Origin: Lachnoclostridium edouardi
GTDB taxonomy: Bacteria; Bacillota; Clostridia; Lachnospirales; Lachnospiraceae
NCBI RefSeq assembly: GCF_900240245.1
Contig: NZ_OESQ01000001.1
Coordinates: forward strand, 533,726-577,004
Direction: 5' to 3'
Length of the DNA: 43,279 nt
The position numbers were made by a program, and so were the translations under genes. The notes beneath the pieces were generated by a model that had not been told where the DNA came from, did no database searches, and saw nothing but the letters and a program-made list of their open reading frames with translations. Shown here in pieces: positions 36,556-43,279 of this stretch (position 1 is the stretch's first letter; every line of letters starts with the position of its first letter).

Positions 36556-37344
36556 TTACACAAAATCGTCAATTACTGTTTTCTTTATTTCAGGCCTGTA
36601 TTCCTTCAGCTCTCTGTAGAAAAACGCATATGTGCACATCATATAAGGAAGGGCCCAAAGAAAACCAATACCTACAGAAAAAATTCCCAGCAAATATACT
36701 CCTGCAAAAGTAACGGACAGCCAAAGAAGCCTCAGCTTATGGCCCTTCATCATATCTTTGCTTAAAGTCAAAGCCTCTAACAGCCCCTTTTCTTCATGGT
36801 CCATAAGAATAAATAATGTCTGCCCAAAATTCAGCAGCACAATAAAAGATATAATAAACTGAAGAATTGACAGTACGATCTGATATACTGCGGCAAATGT
36901 ATAGCTGTAATAATACATGTGGGAGGACTGGGCAATTTCCAGCACTACTCTTGGAACTTCAAAAAACAAGTTGATTGCAAATATCATCAAACCAAAGCCT
37001 AAATACTTCCATGGCTGATGAGTAAAAGCAAATATTAAATCAGACATTGACGCTTTCTGTCCCAGGCTGATGGAATAACACATTTTCAGCACGCCTACAC
37101 TCATCATATAACTTAATATTAAGGTCACAGCCAATAAAATCAGAACAATAATGAGAACTCCTGTGGCAGCCTGGTAAGATCCGAAAACAATTAATAATAC
37201 TACAGGAATCATCAGTATCGCCCATATTCCGCATAATACCAGCCACTGCACCAGCGTTCCGCCTATACATATATCATATTTTCCTTTTAAAGCACATCTG
37301 GCCATTTTCTTTAACTCAGCCGGCTTCTTTCCTTCACCATTCAT
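36556..37344 (-). CDS. DUF975 family membrane protein
   Basis: 262 aa with about six hydrophobic segments. The N-terminus PAELKKMARCALKGKYDICIGGTLVQ matches the DUF975 signature (a charged segment with ALKGKY before the first helix). The C-terminus ends in a cytoplasmic tail after YAFFYRELKEY. Function is unknown; the family is common in Firmicutes, often several copies per genome. GGAGG precedes the ATG. It is separated from the next small membrane-protein gene by 63 bp. Confidence 0.85.
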   Translation of the reverse strand: MNGEGKKPAELKKMARCALKGKYDICIGGTLVQWLVLCGIWAILMIPVVLLIVFGSYQAATGVLIIVLILLAVTLILSYMMSVGVLKMCYSISLGQKASMSDLIFAFTHQPWKYLGFGLMIFAINLFFEVPRVVLEIAQSSHMYYYSYTFAAVYQIVLSILQFIISFIVLLNFGQTLFILMDHEEKGLLEALTLSKDMMKGHKLRLLWLSVTFAGVYLLGIFSVGIGFLWALPYMMCTYAFFYRELKEYRPEIKKTVIDDFV

Positions 37345-37407
37345 TTAACTTCCTCCCTGCTCTAGGTTGACAAACAGCTTATAAGCAAACGTTCATACCT
37401 TCAATAT

Positions 37408-37644
37408 TTACTCTATAAATAACAAAGCTATCAGGCAAAGAGCGGAAAGCACTATGCTGATTCCTCCTGTAATAAGCCCTGCCTTAGCCTTATTGTCCAT
37501 TTGCTCCTCTGTGTTTGATAAAAGAGCAAACAGCACTGCCATACTTCCGCAGATTACTCCCAAGCCCAGGCAGCATATAGTAATTACAGCTATAATCCCC
37601 ATTACAAGAGAGGCGACCGCCATATTATTATTCCTTTTTTCCAT
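37408..37644 (-). CDS. Small DUF4190-like two-helix membrane protein
   Basis: 78 aa. Two hydrophobic helices (about 9-44 with a GLGVICGSMAVLFAL core, and 53-76) are separated by a charged NTEEQMDNKAKAG loop, the layout of DUF4190-type proteins. AGGAGG precedes the ATG. The role is unknown; likely transcribed with the DUF975 gene. Confidence 0.75.
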   Translation of the reverse strand: MEKRNNNMAVASLVMGIIAVITICCLGLGVICGSMAVLFALLSNTEEQMDNKAKAGLITGGISIVLSALCLIALLFIE

Positions 37645-37726
37645 AATTTTCTCCTCCTTGCTATCCCCAGTTTATCATTAAAGCCCTCTGCTTACAAGTT
37701 GTATTTATTTACCAAATACAAAAAAA

Positions 37727-37756
37727 CCAGAGGCAGTTTTCCTATTCTGACTCTGG
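37727..37756 (-). terminator. Terminator of the amidohydrolase/kdgT operon (copy 1)
   Basis: Arms CCAGAG (37727-37732) and CTCTGG (37751-37756), followed by seven T on the minus strand, just after the amidohydrolase stop. Its sequence is unrelated to the hairpin after copy 2. Confidence 0.7.
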
Positions 37757-37772
37757 CTTGTTTTTAAAATCT

Positions 37773-38945
37773 TTACTGCTTGTAAATTTTTCCGCCTTTC
37801 ATTACCATAGAAACATCTGATAATACTGACACGTTTTCCAGGGGATTTCCCGATACTCCTATAATGTCAGCGGCCTTTCCTGCTTCCAGGCTTCCTGTTT
37901 TCTCACTGATTTTGCACACTTTCGCCGCATTGCTGGTTACTCCCTGCAGCGCATACCTTTTGTCTGCTCCCAGCTCCACCGCATACTCTACTTCTCTGTA
38001 CAAGTATGTATGATATGCGTCTGTTCCCAGCACAAAGGGGATTTTGGCCTTTACCAGCTTCTCCAGGTTCCTTCTTACCTTTTCTCTGTTCATACGGAAC
38101 TTGTACGCATTGGACTCTGACAAATGGGCTTCTCTTGTTGGGTCCAGGAAGATTCCTGATGTTAAGTCCACCCAGCTGTCCGACTTGCTTAACAGCTCAA
38201 TGTCTTCCTCTGTAGCTGCATACATGTGCTCTATGACAGCCACTCCTGCCTTTAGGCAGTCCTTTAGCCCCTGGCCTCCTATACAGTGGGCTGCCGTGGG
38301 AATATTAAGTCTGGCTCCCTCCTCCACTACTGTGCGGATTTCCTCCAGGCTTAAATAGCTGGGCACAAAATCGTCTGTCAGAGACAGATTTCCAGGCGTC
38401 ACAAATACTTTCAGAAGATCTACGCCCTTTTTCATGTTGGCCCTGGCTGTTTTTCTCATTTCCTCTGCGCCGCTGTGATCGCTTCCAATATAACCGTGGC
38501 CGTGAGCTCCCTTCATGCCGATGCCGCCTACCAGCAGATTCGGTCCCTCCACAACGCCTTCCTGAATCAGGTGTTTCAGCTCCACATCAATATAATACTT
38601 ATCAGCCAGGTTTCTGGCTGTAGTAACTCCTGACATTAAATCGTCTTTTAAAGCGTTGATTGCTAAAGCTGTCAGCTTGCTTTCGCTGGATGTAGCCAGC
38701 ATTTCCAGATGCTCCGGCAGTCTGGCGTCTAAGGTCACATGATTGTGGCACTCTATAAGACCTGGCATTAAAGTCTTATCTCCTAAATTTATTTCTTTTG
38801 CATCTGCAATATGAATGTTATTTCTGGCCTGCCCGGAAATAATTTCTTTAATCACTCCGTCTTCTACTATAATGGCAGCATTCTCTATAAGATCCAGTTC
38901 CCGGCCGCAAAGAGCCTTATCTGCAGTTAATATCCATCTATCCAT
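37773..38945 (-). CDS. Amidohydrolase family metal-dependent hydrolase, copy 1
   Basis: 390 aa of the COG1228-like amidohydrolase superfamily (imidazolonepropionase/Xaa-Pro dipeptidase-like). A small N- and C-terminal beta domain flanks the TIM barrel. The binuclear metal site is recognisable: H67 and H69 (IECHNHV), probable carboxylated K179 (VDLLKVFVTPG), H220 (TAAHCIGG), H240 (VIEHMYA) and D309 (LGTDAYHT). The protein should hydrolyse a C-N bond; the substrate cannot be told. It follows kdgT by 28 bp in an operon controlled by a sigma-54 promoter, and a near-identical second copy lies at 42281. No signal peptide, so it is cytoplasmic. Confidence 0.88.
   Translation of the reverse strand: MDRWILTADKALCGRELDLIENAAIIVEDGVIKEIISGQARNNIHIADAKEINLGDKTLMPGLIECHNHVTLDARLPEHLEMLATSSESKLTALAINALKDDLMSGVTTARNLADKYYIDVELKHLIQEGVVEGPNLLVGGIGMKGAHGHGYIGSDHSGAEEMRKTARANMKKGVDLLKVFVTPGNLSLTDDFVPSYLSLEEIRTVVEEGARLNIPTAAHCIGGQGLKDCLKAGVAVIEHMYAATEEDIELLSKSDSWVDLTSGIFLDPTREAHLSESNAYKFRMNREKVRRNLEKLVKAKIPFVLGTDAYHTYLYREVEYAVELGADKRYALQGVTSNAAKVCKISEKTGSLEAGKAADIIGVSGNPLENVSVLSDVSMVMKGGKIYKQ
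37797..38771. repeat. Direct repeat, copy 1 (975 bp, amidohydrolase coding)
   Basis: Identical to 42305-43279 except at three bases (37912, 37920, 38241). Offset is exactly 4508. To its left, the last eight codons differ at 8 of 24 bases and the flank beyond the stop is unrelated. The right border is beyond the window for copy 2. Confidence 0.95.
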
Positions 38946-38973
38946 TTTTATACCTCTGTCTGTTTACATTTTT

Positions 38974-39957
38974 CTATAACTCTGCCTCATGCTTTTCTGT
39001 AACCGGAATCCCGTGAGCTTTATTCCACTTATCTGAAAACTTTGCCAGGAATGATACTAAAAGAGGGCAAAGAATCGCTGTTATTACAACGGCCGCAGCT
39101 GTCTGAGCAGTTGCAGTTTCCACCTGAGGCTGAAATCTTGGATCAGCCATAGCAACAGCTGTTGGAGTTGTTGTAGCTACCCCTGCAGTTGTACCAATAG
39201 CGGCTCCCATAGGATCTGCTTTTCTTCTTAAAAAGCTGTAGATTATAAATGTCAAAATACCTGTACATACAACAGTTACAAGACCTAAAATAATTCCTGC
39301 CAGACCTGCATTAATAATATTGCCAAAGTTCATTCCTGCTCCTAAAGCAAAGCCGTTAAAAGGAGGTAAGAGAATCATGCCTGTGGCCAAAATCTTTCTC
39401 CATTCGTGATCTAAATTTCCAATAATAAATCCAATAATCATAGGAATAATGCTGGCAATAATATCAGTTGCCGGGAAGTTGCCCATTCCGGAAGCGCCTA
39501 AAGCAATCATTGTAAAAAACGGTCCGTCATTTAAAGCTAAAATAGAGGTTGCGCCTACGTCTGTAGAATCTCCAAATTCTTCTGCCAATGTGGCATAAAT
39601 AACGCCGTTAGAGTTTGTCACTGCGCCGATTACCGCCAAAGGAGTCAGTCCTAAAATTCCTGCAGCTCCGAAAAAGTGATTTAACAGCAGTCCCATTCCA
39701 AATCCCACAAAAAACTTTAATGCTGTAAGCACAACGCCTTTCCACACAGTTGTTCCAGCCATTTTTACATCAATAGTAGCGCCGCTGCAAAAAAGAAATA
39801 AGCCGATTAATGTGGGAACTCCGTTTTTAAACAGCCCTGTTGTAAAGCCTCCAATCTGCAGGGCTTCTGGAAAGAATGTGTTCATTAAGCAGCCCAGTAA
39901 AAGCGGAATTACCATAACTCCAGCCGGAAAACGTTTCATTGTTGCTAAAATTCTCAT
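38974..39957 (-). CDS. kdgT: 2-keto-3-deoxygluconate permease family transporter (KdgT)
   Basis: 327 aa with about ten hydrophobic helices. KdgT family features are present: MKRFPAGVMVIPLLLGCLMN near the start, GAVTNSNGVIYATLAEEFGD near 111-130, ALNDGPFFTMIALG and the GTTAGVATTTPTAVA stretch. Family members import 2-keto-3-deoxygluconate by proton symport. No gluconate, pectin or Entner-Doudoroff genes are nearby; the partner is an amidohydrolase, so the true substrate may be a different small acid. GGAG precedes the ATG. Driven by the sigma-54 promoter at 40023. Confidence 0.87.
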   Translation of the reverse strand: MRILATMKRFPAGVMVIPLLLGCLMNTFFPEALQIGGFTTGLFKNGVPTLIGLFLFCSGATIDVKMAGTTVWKGVVLTALKFFVGFGMGLLLNHFFGAAGILGLTPLAVIGAVTNSNGVIYATLAEEFGDSTDVGATSILALNDGPFFTMIALGASGMGNFPATDIIASIIPMIIGFIIGNLDHEWRKILATGMILLPPFNGFALGAGMNFGNIINAGLAGIILGLVTVVCTGILTFIIYSFLRRKADPMGAAIGTTAGVATTTPTAVAMADPRFQPQVETATAQTAAAVVITAILCPLLVSFLAKFSDKWNKAHGIPVTEKHEAEL

Positions 39958-40022
39958 AATATCTTCTCCTTTTTGTTTAGTATTGTAATTTTTGCATCTG
40001 ATCAGAAGATAATATTATATCA

Positions 40023-40039
40023 AGCAAAAAGTATGCCAA
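40023..40039 (-). promoter_or_regulatory. Sigma-54 (-24/-12) promoter of kdgT-amidohydrolase operon
   Basis: Minus strand TGGCAT, ACTTT, TTGCT: invariant GG (40037-40036) and GC (40025-40024) are 12 bases apart, as required for RpoN. Transcription should begin near 40012, 55 bases before kdgT. The divergent gene encodes a sigma-54 activator. Confidence 0.82.
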
Positions 40040-40170
40040 CTTTTTAACACACTAAAACTTTTTTCTTTTTTAAGAGAAAAACGATCAAAATTTTTTTAAA
40101 TAAGAGGATTTATTCAGACCGCCTTCTTGATTCCTTTACGGCTTTTTAACATTCATTTTCCTAATATTTA

Positions 40171-40195
40171 GCAATATATAATTGCATATTGCAAT
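40171..40195. promoter_or_regulatory. Palindromes between kdgT and the activator (putative UAS)
   Basis: ATTGCA-TAT-TGCAAT (40181-40195, 6-bp arms) overlaps a second inverted repeat GCAATAT (40171-40177) / ATATTGC (40186-40192). Centred about 150 bp upstream of the sigma-54 promoter, a usual distance for enhancer sites. The rest of the 358-bp intergenic gap holds the two promoters and AT-rich DNA. Confidence 0.6.
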
Positions 40196-40222
40196 ATTAT
40201 GAAATACTTTTCTGCTTATTTA

Positions 40223-40251
40223 TTGCATTTTCACATATTCTTTCGTATAAT
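40223..40251 (+). promoter_or_regulatory. Promoter of the sigma-54 activator gene
   Basis: Plus-strand TTGCAT (40223-40228), 17-bp spacer, perfect TATAAT (40246-40251), transcription from about 40258. The palindromic sites end 27 bp upstream of the -35, so autoregulation is possible. The position excludes a protein start at 40199. Confidence 0.78.
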
Positions 40252-40315
40252 TTCATTATTACATCTTACCTACAATGGTATGTACCGACATTTATTAAGA
40301 AAGAAGGAATTAATT

Positions 40316-42223
40316 ATGATCCGCATGGTATTTTACGCACCTTATCCACAAATTCTGCCTATTATTGAACAGGTTTTTAAAGAACGCCCTGACCGTGCAG
40401 AGCTGCAGTACCAGGTAATTCAGGATTTTTTTAATAATCCTTTGGAAAATGTAACCGCAGACGTAGTGGTAGCCAGAGGCTTTACCGCCCATATGATGCA
40501 GAAAAAAGGGATTGTATGTGCAGAACTGAAAGTCTCCGGTTATGATGTTATTGCAGCCATTAATAAATGTCTTCATCTGTCTCCTGCTAAAAAAATTGCC
40601 GTAGTAGGAGCGTTTAACATGATTTACGGAGCTGAGGCCATTAATCCCATTTTCCCGGATGTAACCTTAACCTGCTATCCTATTATGGATGAAACTCAGC
40701 TGGAAACCACTATTTTAAAGGCCAGAGACGACGGAAATACATTTATGGTAGGAGGATATACTACAGTAGAAATTGCAAAAAAATACAATATTCCTGCAGT
40801 AATGATTGAATCCGGAAGAGAATCTGTAAATACTGCCATTGCAGACGCCAAGGCGGCGGCTGAAATTGCATTAAGAGAAAAAGAAAAAAGCAATGAAATC
40901 GCCAATATTATGAATTATTCTTTCCAGGGAATTATTTCCACCAACAGAGCCGGCATTATTACATACGCAAACTCCTACTGTCACACAATTATGCGGGATA
41001 TTAAGTCCCCTTTGACCGGCCATCATTTATCTGAATTTTTCCCTGATATTCCCGTAGATCAGGTAATCACCCAGGGCAGGAAAATTCTTTCTGACTTAAA
41101 CCAACGAGGCTCTCTCCAGCTGCTGTTTAACTGCGTGCCTATTGCCGGCGAATATGATAATGCCGGCTGCGTTTTAACATTTCAGAATATTGCCCAAATC
41201 CAGGCTGAAGAAGGACAAGTGCGAAAGAAAATGTACAAGTCCAGTTTCAGGGCCAAGTACCAGTTTTCTCAGATTCTTCATCAAAGCAGTATTATGGATT
41301 CTGTCATCTCAGACGCCACGGATTTCAGCTATTCTGACTCAAATATATTAATTTACGGGGAAACCGGTACTGGAAAAGAGCTGTTTGCTCAAAGCATACA
41401 CAACAGCAGCGCCAGAAGAAACGGTCCCTTTGTAGCTATTAACTGCTCCGCTCTCCCGGAAAATCTTTTGGAAAGCGAGCTTTTCGGCTACGTAGAAGGC
41501 GCTTTTACTGGAGCGGCCAAAGGGGGAAAAATGGGATTTTTTGAAATTGCCCACAAAGGTACTATTTTTCTGGATGAAATCGGAGATATTTCCCCTAAGC
41601 TGCAAAGCCGTCTCCTTCGTGTTCTTCAGGAAAGGGAAATTATTAGACTTGGAAATGATGCAGTCATTCCTATTGACGTGCGGGTGATTTCCGCTACTAA
41701 TAAGAATTTAAAGGAGGAAGTGGAAAAAGGCACTTTCCGCCAGGACCTTTTGTACCGGCTGGATGTGTTGGAATTAAACCTGCCCCCTTTAAGGAAACGC
41801 CCCGGCGACATCCGCCTGCTTTTAGAGCGTTTTATTCAGTTTGAACATGAGAGAACCGGCTGCCGCCTGTGCAGGCTTTCCAGCAATGCGGCCAAGCTTT
41901 TGTCCCAATATTCCTGGCCTGGAAATATTAGGGAAATGAAAAATTTCTGCGAGCGGCTTTGTATCCTCTGCCACAAAGAAGAGGCCAGCTCTGATTCTGT
42001 GCTGCGGGCCCTGCCTGATATTTTAGACCATCCTCAGGATTCATCCTTAGAGCAAACTGTCTCCGTCCAGAGCGACCCTAATTTATACGACGAAAAAGCT
42101 GCAATTTTAAAAGCTCTGGCCTCTTTTCGCAATAACCGAGGCAAAACTGCAGAATATCTTGGCATGAATCCCAGCACTTTGTGGAGGAAAATGAAAAAAT
42201 ACGGCATATCAGTACCCAGATAA
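40316..42223 (+). CDS. Sigma-54-dependent activator with PrpR-N sensor and PAS domains
   Basis: 635 aa from the ATG at 40316, preceded by AGAAGGA. The N-terminal PrpR-N-like sensor (about 1-185) is followed by a PAS domain (about 200-300, ANIMNYSFQGIISTNRAGII). The AAA+ domain has Walker A GETGTGKEL, the sigma-54 contact loop GAFTGA, Walker B IFLDEIGD and the LPPLRKRPGDI motif. A C-terminal Fis-type helix-turn-helix (RGKTAEYLGMNPSTLWRKM) completes it. It should activate the sigma-54 promoter upstream of kdgT and probably that of the second amidohydrolase unit. In the family, PrpR-N senses small carboxylic acids such as 2-methylcitrate; here the ligand is likely related to the KdgT or amidohydrolase substrate. 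Confidence 0.93.
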   Translation: MIRMVFYAPYPQILPIIEQVFKERPDRAELQYQVIQDFFNNPLENVTADVVVARGFTAHMMQKKGIVCAELKVSGYDVIAAINKCLHLSPAKKIAVVGAFNMIYGAEAINPIFPDVTLTCYPIMDETQLETTILKARDDGNTFMVGGYTTVEIAKKYNIPAVMIESGRESVNTAIADAKAAAEIALREKEKSNEIANIMNYSFQGIISTNRAGIITYANSYCHTIMRDIKSPLTGHHLSEFFPDIPVDQVITQGRKILSDLNQRGSLQLLFNCVPIAGEYDNAGCVLTFQNIAQIQAEEGQVRKKMYKSSFRAKYQFSQILHQSSIMDSVISDATDFSYSDSNILIYGETGTGKELFAQSIHNSSARRNGPFVAINCSALPENLLESELFGYVEGAFTGAAKGGKMGFFEIAHKGTIFLDEIGDISPKLQSRLLRVLQEREIIRLGNDAVIPIDVRVISATNKNLKEEVEKGTFRQDLLYRLDVLELNLPPLRKRPGDIRLLLERFIQFEHERTGCRLCRLSSNAAKLLSQYSWPGNIREMKNFCERLCILCHKEEASSDSVLRALPDILDHPQDSSLEQTVSVQSDPNLYDEKAAILKALASFRNNRGKTAEYLGMNPSTLWRKMKKYGISVPR

Positions 42224-42226
42224 AAA

Positions 42227-42268
42227 GGGCGGCGGCTGATTGGGGGTAGAATCAATCAGCCGCCGCCC
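42227..42268. terminator. Very stable terminator between activator and amidohydrolase copy 2
   Basis: Perfect 16-bp GC-rich arms (42227-42242 and 42253-42268) with a 10-nt loop. On the minus strand TTTTTA follows, so it ends copy 2 transcripts. The plus strand lacks a T-run, so it is weaker for the activator. Confidence 0.9.
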
Positions 42269-42280
42269 TGGGGTAAGCAA

Positions 42281-43279
42281 CTATAATTTATAAATTTTTC
42301 CGTTTTTCATTACCATAGAAACATCTGATAATACTGACACGTTTTCCAGGGGATTTCCCGATACTCCTATAATGTCAGCGGCCTTTCCTGCTTCCAGGCT
42401 TCCTGTTTTCTCACTGATTCTGCACACCTTCGCCGCATTGCTGGTTACTCCCTGCAGCGCATACCTTTTGTCTGCTCCCAGCTCCACCGCATACTCTACT
42501 TCTCTGTACAAGTATGTATGATATGCGTCTGTTCCCAGCACAAAGGGGATTTTGGCCTTTACCAGCTTCTCCAGGTTCCTTCTTACCTTTTCTCTGTTCA
42601 TACGGAACTTGTACGCATTGGACTCTGACAAATGGGCTTCTCTTGTTGGGTCCAGGAAGATTCCTGATGTTAAGTCCACCCAGCTGTCCGACTTGCTTAA
42701 CAGCTCAATGTCTTCCTCTGTAGCTGCATACATGTGCTCTATGACAGCTACTCCTGCCTTTAGGCAGTCCTTTAGCCCCTGGCCTCCTATACAGTGGGCT
42801 GCCGTGGGAATATTAAGTCTGGCTCCCTCCTCCACTACTGTGCGGATTTCCTCCAGGCTTAAATAGCTGGGCACAAAATCGTCTGTCAGAGACAGATTTC
42901 CAGGCGTCACAAATACTTTCAGAAGATCTACGCCCTTTTTCATGTTGGCCCTGGCTGTTTTTCTCATTTCCTCTGCGCCGCTGTGATCGCTTCCAATATA
43001 ACCGTGGCCGTGAGCTCCCTTCATGCCGATGCCGCCTACCAGCAGATTCGGTCCCTCCACAACGCCTTCCTGAATCAGGTGTTTCAGCTCCACATCAATA
43101 TAATACTTATCAGCCAGGTTTCTGGCTGTAGTAACTCCTGACATTAAATCGTCTTTTAAAGCGTTGATTGCTAAAGCTGTCAGCTTGCTTTCGCTGGATG
43201 TAGCCAGCATTTCCAGATGCTCCGGCAGTCTGGCGTCTAAGGTCACATGATTGTGGCACTCTATAAGACCTGGCATTAA
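42281..43279 (-). CDS. Amidohydrolase family hydrolase, copy 2 (partial, 5' end outside window)
   Basis: 332 codons visible, equal to residues 59-390 of copy 1; the N-terminal part lies beyond the window edge, so this is truncation by the window and not evidence of a broken gene. The metal ligands H67, H69, K179, H220, H240 and D309 (copy 1 numbering) are all present. Only three residues differ from copy 1: R for K345, N for G384 and L for Q390. The reading frame is intact and the gene has its own terminator. Whether another kdgT lies upstream cannot be seen. Confidence 0.9.
   Translation of the reverse strand, partial: LMPGLIECHNHVTLDARLPEHLEMLATSSESKLTALAINALKDDLMSGVTTARNLADKYYIDVELKHLIQEGVVEGPNLLVGGIGMKGAHGHGYIGSDHSGAEEMRKTARANMKKGVDLLKVFVTPGNLSLTDDFVPSYLSLEEIRTVVEEGARLNIPTAAHCIGGQGLKDCLKAGVAVIEHMYAATEEDIELLSKSDSWVDLTSGIFLDPTREAHLSESNAYKFRMNREKVRRNLEKLVKAKIPFVLGTDAYHTYLYREVEYAVELGADKRYALQGVTSNAAKVCRISEKTGSLEAGKAADIIGVSGNPLENVSVLSDVSMVMKNGKIYKL
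42305..43279. repeat. Direct repeat, copy 2 (975 bp visible, runs off the window)
   Basis: Same orientation as 37797-38771, three mismatches (42420, 42428, 42749). Identity continues to the last base of the window, so the real repeat is longer. Confidence 0.95.

Noticed and set aside
38006..38358. Overlapping plus-strand frames of 69 and 104 codons, repeated at 42514-42866
   Set aside because: They are antisense shadows of the amidohydrolase gene; their duplication merely reflects the repeat.
40199..40315. Longer N-terminus for the sigma-54 activator
   Set aside because: The extension would start upstream of the best promoter (40223-40251), has no ribosome site, and the ATG at 40316 has AGAAGGA and matches the PrpR-N domain start.
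42281..43279. Amidohydrolase copy 2 as a truncated pseudogene
   Set aside because: The frame is open up to the last base, with identity to copy 1 continuing; the missing N-terminus is due to the window edge.

Overview
The window looks like a chromosomal segment of a spore-forming gut Clostridium relative, most likely family Lachnospiraceae. This rests on overall gene content: an SpoVAF-type GerA protein and a YlmC/YmxH sporulation protein, clostridial housekeeping genes, AT-rich intergenic DNA, Firmicutes-type promoters and ribosome binding sites, and a CIRCE/HrcA element before groESL. The genus cannot be fixed from sequence reading alone. I see no rRNA, tRNA, CRISPR array, insertion sequence or phage gene.

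Layout. Positions 180-6362 (minus strand) carry argF, a small membrane protein, birA, mutY, a diacylglycerol-kinase-like gene, rpoD and queH. The first five are tightly packed behind an argF promoter with an ARG-box-like site; rpoD has its own strong promoter. Positions 6476-11981 (minus) form a run MATE exporter, nadE, a SpoU/TrmH methyltransferase, NfeD and an SPFH protein. Upstream of it, 12060-12470 is an unexplained transcribed leader with a consensus promoter, several tiny ORFs and a strong terminator. Positions 12551-13481 are an sdpRI-like pair. Positions 13656-14851 (plus) are an IscR-like Rrf2 regulator and tcdA. yitT (minus) follows, with its own structured leader, then spoVAF and an OGG1-type glycosylase (plus), guaB (minus), groES-groEL (minus, CIRCE) and a divergent YtxH-like protein.

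Positions 23245-32607 (minus) hold a MocR-type regulator, glnS, a SWIM-SNF2 helicase, argS and an acyltransferase. Positions 32717-36504 (minus) form a conserved run ymxH, nrdR, yqeG, aroE, aroK, aroQ, efp. Two small membrane-protein genes follow.

The right end (37773-43279) is the most distinctive part. An amidohydrolase and a KdgT-type permease form a minus-strand operon behind a canonical sigma-54 (-24/-12) promoter. Divergent from it is a PrpR-type sigma-54 activator with a PAS domain, and beyond that lies a second, almost identical amidohydrolase copy that runs off the window. The repeat is 975 bp with three mismatches on a 4508-bp period, and similarity drops sharply in the last codons, which suggests a recent duplication or gene conversion. 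I read this as a substrate-induced uptake and hydrolysis module of unknown substrate.

The strongest candidates for undescribed biology are this sigma-54 amidohydrolase/KdgT module, the attenuator-like leader of the MATE operon, and the unidentified leader of yitT. Promoters, operators and RNA structures given here were read by eye, not computed.
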